10,679 nucleotides of DNA from Neolecta irregularis DAH-3. Its lineage: Eukaryota > Ascomycota > Neolectomycetes > Neolectales > Neolectaceae. Shown here in pieces: positions 1 to 7,889 of the stretch; positions within the stretch are counted from its first letter, which is position 1; every line of letters begins with the position of its first letter. Position numbers and translations under genes: made by a program. The notes beneath the pieces are model-generated. The model did not search any database and was not told where the DNA came from. It saw only the letters and a program-made list of their open reading frames with translations. The stretch lies in the NCBI GenBank assembly GCA_001929475.1, contig LXFE01001376.1:606-11284 (forward strand). Reading direction: 5' to 3'.

Positions 1-1
1 G

Positions 2-91
2 CTTGATTTGAAGTATCGGTTCGAAACCATGCTTTGCATCGCAAGTAGCCGTGCCGAGGTCTTCCGCGTTCTTCATCTCGTTGCTAACTAA
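2..91 (+). CDS. Possible 3' end of an upstream gene (unrecognised)
   Basis: A frame open from the left edge runs 29 codons to a TAA at 89-91, starting Leu-Asp-Leu-Lys-Tyr-Arg-Phe-Glu and ending Leu-His-Leu-Val-Ala-Asn. The mix of charged and hydrophobic residues looks protein-like. A frame this short stays open by chance about one time in four, and I recognise no family. It could be the last exon of a gene that lies mostly outside the window, or nothing. Confidence 0.15.
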   Translation, partial: LDLKYRFETMLCIASSRAEVFRVLHLVAN

Positions 92-567
92 ACCACTTTC
101 TAAGGAAATGCATTGTGCTTGGATGAGGATTTGCAAACCAACATGATTTGTACGACCTCGGTAATTCAGGACTCTTATCTTACACCAGATGAATTAGCAA
201 CAGATTTACTGAAGGAATTATGTTTTTCTAAGACTGATTCACGTTGGATTATTTGACAATATGTGTTGCGGAGCCAGTGAAATTTTCCACTTGTTATGAA
301 CCGTTTCCCATTGTGTATGATTATCGCCGGGCAGGCGATAAAAGGCGAGAGGGCAGGGGGATAAAGGATGGAGTGGGGCCACGACTTGACCACAACGTCG
401 CAACCCCCACCAGCTTGCCACCGCCACCGCCAAAGTATCGGATCAAGCACAAGGAGCAGCAAGGGTCGCCGATCATCCCAGGCGGGCCAGTGATAGGCAT
501 CGCCACCCAGCAGATCAATGGAAAGGCGGGTAGGCAGATGATGGCAGCAGTACATGTGGTGACTCTG

Positions 568-575
568 TATATAAG
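568..575 (+). promoter_or_regulatory. TATA-like box (TATATAAG)
   Basis: TATATAAG sits at the right edge of the GC-rich stretch. A small hairpin follows (AGCCAG at 584-589, CTGGCT at 595-600, 5-nt loop). The box matches the eukaryotic TATA consensus, but no gene clearly begins just downstream. It could belong to a decayed transposon promoter such as an LTR, or be chance in AT-rich sequence. Confidence 0.25.
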
Positions 576-613
576 TAGTGCCCAGCCAGATTAGCTGGCT
601 AGGCTTTCACCTG

Positions 614-727
614 ATATTCAATATATATGTAGTTACTTTTACTTACAGTATCTACAGCAGCATATCCAACCTAAGTCCACATCAGTGCCCAACCTAAGGT
701 CATGTGCTGCAGTGATATATTGAATAT
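614..727. repeat. 13-bp inverted repeat with 88-bp spacer
   Basis: ATATTCAATATAT at 614-626 is the exact reverse complement of ATATATTGAATAT at 715-727. The arms are AT-rich, so the chance probability is not negligible. The spacer holds two direct copies of CCAACCTAAG, near 666 and 689. The arrangement could be the remnant of a small non-autonomous inverted-repeat element, but I see no clear target-site duplication. Confidence 0.35.
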
Positions 728-762
728 AACAATTTATACTTGCTTTACTTGGGCTTTGGCCC

Positions 763-820
763 ATCCCCAACACTGTAAATATATTTTGCCTATCCCCCAC
801 ACTATAAATACATTTTACCT
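763..820. repeat. 29-bp tandem duplication (2 units)
   Basis: Two adjacent 29-bp units, 763-791 and 792-820, match at 25 of 29 positions. Three of the four differences are transitions. The unit is ATCCCC followed by an ACACTRTAAATAYATTTT core. It is a short non-coding tandem repeat with no evident function. Confidence 0.7.
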
Positions 821-888
821 ACTCCTATGTGCACCAAATGATTGGCTTTATATTTTGGAAGGTAGATTAGAGATGTAGACCATTTAGA

Positions 889-975
889 CGTCTAGACCGA
901 CTTGACATTTGGTCTAGTCGGTCTAGACCGGTTTTAGTGCCAGTCTAGTCTGGTCTATATAGACGGTCTAGACCG
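889..975. repeat. Cluster of GTCTAGAC palindromes
   Basis: GTCTAGAC occurs three times, at 890-897, 921-928 and 966-973. Two copies are embedded in the identical perfect 12-bp palindrome CGGTCTAGACCG (919-930 and 964-975, 45 bp apart). Between and around them lie many half-sites (GGTCTAGTC, CAGTCTAGTC, GGTCTATATAGAC). It looks like a degenerate palindromic repeat tract. The 12-mer also has the form CGG-N6-CCG, a spacing used by some fungal Zn2Cys6 regulators, but that reading is speculative. Confidence 0.6.
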
Positions 976-1475
976 ACCGTCGATTTGGTCCAGTCGATTG
1001 AGAACACTGGCCTGGTCTGGAGTTAGGGTTCATGATTTGTGTCATCTGATACATGATACACAAAGGATATACCATCGAAACGATAGGCAGACTAGTCTGA
1101 GCAGAGCTTAGTTGCTATGTTTTTATTCATCAGGACTGTTTTTTATGAATACTCGATTTCCTTCTCTTTGTCTGGCGAGGTCTGAGGCACGTCCCCTAAT
1201 ATCTCAGGGCGTAGTTACAACACAAATACAAGTCCACCAGTCTAGATAATTGAGACCAACTTTTTGTTCCCCAATCATGCCCAGATGGAGATTCTGTATG
1301 TCGACAAGATCCTGGTTTTCCTCATCTGGGATAGATAAGCCAGGCAGATCACATTTATGTGGTGGACGATCTCCTGAGACAAAGTGAAACAAACACGCGC
1401 TTCTTATCTCCCCGTGACTTCCCGGTATGAGGGGCTGTTTATAGAAAAACATCCGGTTTCTTTTAGACTCTCCTT

Positions 1476-2444
1476 ATGAGTCTGCACTATTCTTCCTGTC
1501 CTTTCACAGATCATGAGCGAGAGCTTATTTATTGGTTTTCAAGACTGACTGGTATCTGTGCATATGAAGCCCTAGAGGCCATTAGTTGGGCTTTCGGTAC
1601 ATCTATGCTCAAAATGAAATTTACACAAAGGATATCTATCAATTTTTTCGTGGATGTTCGCGCAGCTCCCACAGATTGTAACCAATTATCAAAACGGTTC
1701 TGTCGTTGGTTTGTCGTTAGCGTTCCTCGTCTCTTGGTTTCTCGTGCTATCTTTATTTTTTCGAGCCTAACACCTGATAGGGCGATATCACAAATCTATT
1801 GGGCTGTCTTCTGACAGATCAGCTTCCTTTTCAAACAATGCTGGCTCGCTATTACGTTGCCGTCGATTTCGTCCTTCTTGGTCAATATGCATACTATTCC
1901 TTCATTCGTTCACCACGCAGACTGCATGTGAATCCTGTGTTTAGTCCTTCTTCTGCAGCATTGCTTCTCTTTGTTGCGTCGTCAAGTGCTACGCTGACAT
2001 CGCCGAATGAGAGAGGACACGTTACTCCGTTCTCTAAAGATCTCGGTCGGGTATTCTCTTGGACATGTACAGCATTCTATTTAAGCAGTCGGCTACCTCA
2101 ACTTTGGGTATACTATATCCTTTTTACTGCACTGCTCATATAATTAGAAGAACTACATACGAAAGTCTTGTTCTGGCCTTAGTCTCGGTCTCTTCGTGGC
2201 CGCTTTTCTTGGCAATTTATTCTACACCTCCTCAATTTTGACTTCTCCTGAAGTCACACGAGATCCACAGTACTTGACCTCTGCACTTCCCTTCATTTTG
2301 GGCGCAGCAGGGACTTTGGTATTTGACATGGCGATATTCATACAATGGATTTGGTATAATCGGACGTTTGAAGAGAAAGAGAGAGGAGAGCAAGAATACT
2401 TACTGCCTCGTTCGAGCGGGTTATTTTATCCTTCAGTGGGTTAG
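1476..2444 (+). CDS. YPQ1: PQ-loop repeat protein, YPQ1/PQLC2-type vacuolar basic amino-acid transporter
   Basis: Inferred exons are 1476-1596, 1631-1743, 1781-2107 and 2148-2444, giving 285 residues against about 300 for yeast Ypq1. Introns of 34, 37 and 40 nt are all GT-AG. Both PQ-loops are present: AQLPQIVTNY with Pro-Gln at residues 54-55, then GDITNLLGC at 79-87; and SSRLPQLWKNY with Pro-Gln at 184-185, whose next residues come from exon 4. FLGNLFYTSSILTSPE and GAAGTLVFD are family hallmarks, and about seven hydrophobic helices fit the fold. In yeast and animals these proteins export cationic amino acids from the vacuole or lysosome. The tail carries an acidic dileucine (EQEYLL, 268-273), the kind of signal used for AP-3 sorting to that organelle. 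The start codon is the first ATG of an open first exon; a further upstream exon cannot be excluded. The family call is secure, the substrate is inferred. Confidence 0.9.
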
Positions 2445-2766
2445 ATGGGGCGTTGTTGCATTTTTGGGATGGCATAGGTTAATTTTAGTGAGCATATATA
2501 GGTCAGGGTTTTGTGTTGGGAATGCGTAGGAGTAATATCATGGCATATATTCATAAGCTCCAATTAGATTTGGATGCATTTACAAGATCTTCAGAAACTC
2601 ATCTAGACACCTAAGTCCTCATATGGACTTGCTTTCCTTGAAGACAGCTATTGAAGATGGCAAGATTTATCAAGCTGTTACTTGCATGCTCATGTCGATG
2701 TTGAGTATGGTTTCGTGGGGACTATAAGCTATGCGCTTAGAAGTCCGATAAGACCAATTGTTATAA

Positions 2767-2885
2767 CTAGCCTAAGTATTCGTACTTGGCTAGGAATGTA
2801 TGTCTAACTTCTGCCTATATATACTTCCCGTCAAGCCGCTTTGCCGTATTGGTAAGATATACCCTTTGGGTATATTCTTGCAACT
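2767..2885. repeat. Diverged direct repeat, copy A, with 8-bp hairpin
   Basis: This copy shares an exact 14-mer (CTAGCCTAAGTATT, 2767-2780) and an exact 10-mer (TATTGGTAAG, 2847-2856) with copy B, in the same order and orientation. A TATA-like run lies between them near 2815-2823. Directly after the 10-mer comes a perfect hairpin, ATATACCC at 2857-2864 and GGGTATAT at 2868-2875, with a 3-nt loop. A TG...CA interval of 2759-3116 around this copy could be an old LTR, but the flanks show no target-site duplication. Confidence 0.55.
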
Positions 2886-3250
2886 CCAAGTCCCACAGCC
2901 CCCACACGACGGCACAGGCAGTATTCTGCCTGGAGGGCGCAACGGGCCAGAGGCGTTCGCCCAATCCGGGAAAGCGGACCTGGATCTGGAGGGCGGTCCG
3001 GATCCCAAAGGGGAGGCGGAGCTTGGGGGCAATGCTGGCGAGCCAGGACGGGTATTTAGGTAGAGCATGGCGCGGCTAGCGCACTCGGCTTAATACTGCA
3101 ATAATATATCAATACAGGTTGCTATTTCTACATAAAACCACTCACCTGCTATACGGCCTTAAGGCTCAGCGGAGTTCGAACCACCGAGGTTTCATCCTCA
3201 AAGTGTAAGTATTGAAGCCCAGATACGAATAAGACTAGGTTGTATTGTTT

Positions 3251-3385
3251 CTAGCCTAAGTATTGGCGACTTGGCTTGGTATGAACCGCCAATCTATATT
3301 AAATACTACAATTTTAATTGCCGCAATATTAATGCAAGCCTTCCTTCCTTATTGGTAAGCGTGTGCCCTGTGGCACAAGTTTACA
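3251..3385. repeat. Diverged direct repeat, copy B, with 6-bp hairpin
   Basis: This is the second copy of the element at 2767-2885. It carries CTAGCCTAAGTATT at 3251-3264 and TATTGGTAAG at 3350-3359, 99 bp apart against 80 bp in copy A. A hairpin sits at the same place (TGTGCC 3362-3367, GGCACA 3372-3377). The stem sequence differs from copy A while pairing is kept. No coding capacity is visible, so it is probably a transposable-element remnant. Confidence 0.55.
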
Positions 3386-3655
3386 CACAGCCTGAAATAA
3401 TTGCAAACGAGTTTTATATTATCTTGCTATCTATTCCCTGAAATGCTTTTTTGTGTGCCTTTAACAATGGAACAAGGCCAAATTTCTTCGCCTAAGAAAA
3501 GATTGTTTCGGATGAACGATTCAACCCTGTCATGACAATAAAACCAGTCATGAGATAACACCCAAAAATGTTGAAGTTGAATGTGCAGAAAATCATCATT
3601 TGTATAATACGTACCATCACGTTAAAACCCTACAAATAAAAAAGGCGTTGACCAA

Positions 3656-6244
3656 TTATTCCTTCTTCTGATTTTCCCGACCACGGCGGTCGACTTCTTC
3701 CAATTCCCAGGCAACTTTAATAGGCCCATCGACAGGTCCAACCCATTCTCGCACTTTCTCTCTAAGAATTTCTATACTTTGCTGCATCATAGCCCGAATA
3801 ATTCGTTCAAGCGGACCAACAAGATTCATCTGAATTATGATATATGCACCAACTCCCAAAAGTCCAATAAAGAGAAAATAGAGCGGATTTCGCAAGAGAG
3901 CGATCAGTTCATTCCAGCCTAGGGCAAGCATGACTCCATATATCCATAGGGGAACCTGAGAAACATTTGAGATAGTGCTTCGCTTCGCTTCAACGTAAAG
4001 AGCGTCAGCGGACTTTTTGAAGCGTGTTGAAAGATCGTGCTGTTTCGAGGCGGAAAGCACCTGGATAAGTTTCGAATGAGAGAGAGTTTCTGTTTGAGGG
4101 ATGGGAATGTCGGGTTCGGAGCCATCTCGTAATTTGAAAAGCGAGAAAAGGGGTATGAGCTTGAGGGCCTGATGTACATGAGAATAACGAATAGGAAATA
4201 GCAAACCTCATCTCGAGCAGCTCGGTAGTATCCATCGATATCGTCAGATGGCTTCCAGACCCGAGGAACACCTTCACTATCATATCGGAATTTGTCTTCA
4301 AAACTAGGACCGTTAGAAATCATGCCACAATTTAAAAATGATTACTTTTCGCGTAATTTCAAGAGCATATTGCTCTCACTTACCTCCTCGTCAATCTTTG
4401 CTCGCAACGCCAACCACGCCTTCCTCTTCAATTCTTCGACACTGCTCTCATTCTCTTCATCAGTAGCATTAAACCCTTTCGAATGGTTCAGGAACCTTTC
4501 AACTTCGATGTCGAGAATATCGTTAAACAAGGATAGGACACGATCCCACATTTCCAAGTCTGGTTTTTTAAAAACCATGCTAATAGGTTCGTCGATTGCA
4601 TTCCTAATTTGTTTTTCTGTCCGGTTCAATGCACGATCAACTTCTTCTTGACGGAGCTTAGTTCCAAGCTCTTCGAGTTCGGTCTTTAATAGATCTAATT
4701 CGACATCAAATGCCCATCCTGCTCCTTCGACGTTGCATTTATTTGCTTGTTCAATGAATCTAGTTTCTGCTATTAACAAAGCTGTGGAGAGGAGATTTGC
4801 AAAGTCGTACGAGCCGCTAGAAAGTTTACTTTGAATGGAAGATTGGAATTCTGTAATTGTGGATTTGTGAAGGGCAGAGAGTTGAGCAACAAAAAGGACA
4901 TGTAAGCGGGAATCGGTTTTGTTTCGTAGATCCTCTCGTTTTCGTTGATATACCTGATTATGATACCGACTTGCTTCAGTATCGAAAATTTCTAAGAATA
5001 TTAGCCTAAAAACAGGACGAAAAGCCTACTTAGAGCAGCTTCCCTTGCTTCTGTCATAAAGTTACCGAGGTCTGGAATAACTCTGCCAGCATTGGAATTC
5101 GCCTCGACAACCTTGATTATTCTATTAAACTCTTCGACAGCCAGGGCAGAAATTTCATCACATCGATATTGCGCGAGTAGTTCCTGTTGAGTAGGGAGAT
5201 CCAAATCCTTATTACTCATGATTTGCGTCCATATTCCACTGGCATAAACACTCAAACCATCTGCAGGAATTCGTTTATGATAGACAGGATTGAAGACATA
5301 ATCCTTGTGCGATTTTTCCGCGAATCGCTTTTGAAGGACCGCTATTTCTGCATCAAATTTGTCAGGCATTAAGATTTTGTGCGAGAGGGCGGTGAACTGG
5401 AAATCGAAATACTCTTCAATTTGACAATTTTCAAGGCCTGCAGGTTTTGATAATGTTGACCAGATTTTTGTTAGATCGGCTTGAATTAAGGTTTGGAGAT
5501 TAGAGAGCGGGGTCGTTCCGACATGATCTCGAATGACGAAAATAAGGAGAGAACGCTCTTTCCTACTGATTAATCAGCAGAGGGAGGACAAGGAATACAT
5601 ACGTGCTATTTTTCTGGAATAACTGAAGATTGACTTCGAACACAGTCTTCAAGAGACCCATATTTGCACCTTGATATAATCCAACCTGGTGCTCCCATAG
5701 ATTCACAATGATGACTTCGCTTGTGGCAAGCGAGAATAACGCAGATTTCCTTTCGAAATCCTGAGCAAGTCAGCTCTCAATGGAGCGGTCTGTAATATAC
5801 TTGGTTGTCGCCCCTTTCTCTCCCGTCCGTTCCTTCTACATCCATAATGAGGATATTGGAGTTTACACCTCGAGACATCCATATTCCTCGTACTGAGAAT
5901 GCTTATGGAGAGGTGGACCCATACCTTTTGTTGTCTGTTTCCTCGCGGCTTCGTCCATCGTCTCGAATTTCGTTCCAAATAGCTTGTTTAGAAGAGTACC
6001 TCGATCGTAAGCTCTGGATCCATACAAACAATAGAATACTCTTTCCTGTTGATTGCGATCCAAAAACAGCGATGAGATTGTAGTTGAAACCCGCATGATC
6101 GAGTCCAACTTTGGCCATATACCGGGGTAATTCATCGCTAAGAGTCAGTGATTCTCCAGGAAAAAGGCCGTGCGTAAATTCCTGCTCCCCTGAGATCAGC
6201 TGGATATTGTCTGAATAGGAATCTGCGCCGTTTACCGAATGCAT
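3656..6244 (-). CDS. SEY1: Sey1/atlastin-like dynamin GTPase for ER membrane fusion
   Basis: Exons in gene order are 6244-6040, 5999-5925, 5886-5801, 5760-5603, 5565-5030, 4991-4346, 4303-4207 and 4168-3656, giving 771 residues (yeast Sey1 has 776). Introns are 37-42 nt. The GTPase domain shows the P-loop GSQSTGKS (62-69), the switch motif QTTKGIWMSRG (90-100), DVEG (109-112) and the RD guanine-binding motif (Arg187-Asp188). A long helical-bundle stalk follows, including [15 protein letters not shown]. Near the C-terminus two hydrophobic helices (about 673-692 and 695-714) form the membrane hairpin, followed by an amphipathic tail. Known role: homotypic fusion of ER tubules. The start is the ATG at 6244; the frame continues upstream, but without an ATG before 6304. 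Introns split the Ser69 codon of the P-loop and the Gly94 codon of the switch, and both use CGAG acceptors. It is head-to-head with the SAGA-subunit gene. Confidence 0.97.
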
Positions 6245-6454
6245 TGGAGGGCGAAATGAGTGAGAAGGTATCGGAATTGGCGGAATGAACAGTATAAGCG
6301 TCACAATTCCACGTCACTCATGTTGTGTCTTCTTTTTCCAAAATACTAAAAAGGACTTTATCAAGATTCAAATGGAAGGTCTGGATGGAAAACACTATCC
6401 TGTAATTTTTCTAATGTGTCATACATTTTACTTTTGATCCTGACTCCAACCGCC
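6245..6454. promoter_or_regulatory. Shared divergent promoter region, SEY1 / ADA1-like
   Basis: The 210 bp between the two start codons must hold both 5' untranslated regions and promoters. The sequence is mixed to AT-rich, with a run TTTTTCCAAAATACTAAAAAGG near 6336-6357. No clear TATA box or known binding site stands out. The ADA1-like ATG has a good context (CCGCCATGG, 6450-6458). Confidence 0.5.
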
Positions 6455-7552
6455 ATGGTAGCCCAATCTTCTCCCGCTTCTACTCCAACACAGCCAAATG
6501 GAGGCTCAAATGCTCCTCCGCCGTCTCCAAAACGCATTCTGCTCGAGCCCTTGATCGTCCAAATGCAGTCTGCGCTGCAATCAAAATTTCCGCGATACCA
6601 AAATTTGATCCGCGATTTTCTTCTTGGAAAAATCACCCGGGCAGAATTCAATGATTCTATTGTCCAGGTACTCGAAAAGAGACACTGTAGACCACAGATA
6701 CTTTTGCCTATTAACGCAAAGACAAACTTCACAATGAGATTGTGTTATCAATATACACCAATGCGTTCCACGATCCATCAACAGAAAATGGTGCCTATGA
6801 CTGGGGAACGAAGCGCAAGAAGCTAGGACCCCAATCACATCGTAATGAAAACGCCAAAAAGTTAAAGACAGAAGTTCTCTCGCTCCCCATTCGCGAGCGC
6901 CAGAAATTGAAAACCATGCTAGTTGTACGTCTCTCTGTTGAACATTGCTCAAACAACAGAATGAACATAAAGGACCAGCAATACTACCGTCTAGTCTGAT
7001 TGAAACCAGGATAAACAAGCTTCCAAAAGTACCGTATGCTCGGGACAGATTTAACACTTGTACGAGGTACACGTGTGAAATATGCTGACCCGAGATTGTC
7101 ATGACGTCAAACAAGGTCTGTTTGTACCATTATTAACAGAGCAACAATGTCTCCCAGAGATCTCGGGCCTCTCTGATCGAACTCATGCAATTGCTATCGA
7201 ACATGGTTTGCTGGATGGTATTGAATCAGGTGTAAGCGACTATCTGCTCAATTCCCTTGAGGTGCATCTCTTCATTCTTCCGCCAATTGATGACTAATAG
7301 GCCCATCTCAAGAATATCATCCAACAAACTCGAATCTCACGAGCGGGCACGGAAATTAATCAGTTAGACGACTTTTCCGTTTCTCTGACCATTTCCGGGG
7401 GCACTTTTGTAGAAAATGTTTCAAGTATTATTCGGTATTGGAATTCTGGAGGTTGCGGTCATAGCGAGTCAGACACGGAAGATGCGGAAGGCGTCACAGA
7501 GAGTAGGGAACAAAGAGAATTATGGAGCGTTTTGGACGAGGTGTTGGCTTAG
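6455..7552 (+). CDS. HFI1: SAGA complex subunit, ADA1/HFI1 (SAGA-Tad1 family)
   Basis: Exons are 6455-6686, 6722-6924, 6960-7059, 7095-7261 and 7301-7552, giving 317 residues. Introns are 35, 35, 35 and 39 nt. The N-terminus is low-complexity Ser/Pro/Gln, followed by a helical segment (LLEPLIVQMQSAL, FPRYQNLIRDFLLGKITRAEF) and the block KLHNEIVLSIYTNAFHDP restored across intron 1. Farther on come LPEISGLSDRTHAIAIEHGL and the helix LLNSLEAHLKNIIQQTR, rebuilt across intron 4. This order is typical of Ada1, a histone-fold subunit that scaffolds the SAGA coactivator in the nucleus. An alternative donor three bases earlier (6922) would drop one Val. Intron 3 (7060-7094) is the least certain: it fits phase and length but ends in CGAG. 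The tail is acidic (SESDTEDAE). The family call rests on recalled motif order. Confidence 0.85.
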
Positions 7553-7889
7553 GATTTGGTGCTATTTTTCATTGTCATAAAGAGTTGACCACCGATGGTA
7601 ACTTGCTTTCTCTCAAATTTTGACAAAATTTTGGTGAAAGAAAGGATAGGTAACTCAATTTCATGCATCAATACTTGTATGGTCATATGGATACGTATAT
7701 AAATTTTGACAAGTCACATGTAAAATGACCAATGTCATTGGATTTTGTCCAGTGAAACTTGGAAGATAAAATAGATCTTACAGGCATCAATGTATATTGT
7801 TTATCAAGAAAGGACCAAAATGACACTCTTCCCTCCTATTTACCCTAATGTTTCTTTGAAAATTGAGTTTCTAGACGAATCAGCTCACA
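7553..7889. other. Convergent 3' region between ADA1-like and ICL genes
   Basis: This 337-bp, AT-rich stretch lies between two stop codons facing each other, so it must hold both 3' untranslated regions and terminators. AAATTTTGAC occurs twice, near 7616 and 7701. AT-rich polyadenylation-like sequence is present but no single strong AATAAA can be assigned. No gene is seen. Confidence 0.5.

Larger units (their letters stand above)
92..1475. other. Gene-poor, repeat-bearing upstream region
   Basis: No convincing gene is visible here. A GC-rich island covers about 310-560 and is open in several frames on both strands without any recognisable protein. It is followed by a TATA-like box, a 13-bp inverted repeat, a 29-bp tandem duplication and a GTCTAGAC palindrome cluster (listed separately). 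The rest is AT-rich. About 1030-1475 probably holds the promoter and 5' untranslated region of the PQ-loop gene. A minus-strand open frame of 82 codons at 1204-1452 is unrecognised and probably not coding. Confidence 0.5.
2445..3655. other. Intergenic region with decayed repeats
   Basis: About 1.2 kb without a recognisable gene. 2445-2760 is AT-rich and probably includes the 3' untranslated region of the PQ-loop gene. 2767-3385 holds two diverged direct repeat copies, with a GC-rich stretch (about 2890-3090) inside the first. Open frames there overlap each other on both strands and resemble no protein. 3390-3655 is AT-rich, carries a 10-bp palindrome TGTCATGACA at 3528-3537, and probably contains the SEY1 3' untranslated region. 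Confidence 0.5.

Noticed and set aside
175-594. Overlapping open frames on both strands in the GC-rich island
   Set aside because: The translations are low in recognisable motifs, conflict with each other and have no family resemblance. GC-rich sequence has few stop codons.
1023-1030. TTAGGGTT telomere-like motif
   Set aside because: A single occurrence with no tandem array; expected by chance.
1204-1452. 82-codon minus-strand open frame
   Set aside because: No recognisable domain, and it lies where the 5' region of the PQ-loop gene is expected.
3155-3210. tRNA-like box B (GTTCGAACC) near 3173, suggesting a tRNA or tRNA-derived SINE
   Set aside because: The T-arm does not pair, the consensus match is imperfect on both strands, and no cloverleaf or correctly spaced box A is found.
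3656-6244. Apparent frameshifts and stops making SEY1 look like a pseudogene
   Set aside because: Every break coincides with a 37-42 nt GT-AG intron in the correct phase, and all GTPase motifs are intact.
7082-7297. Independent small gene starting with ATG at 7082
   Set aside because: It is the open part of ADA1-like exon 4 extended into flanking introns.
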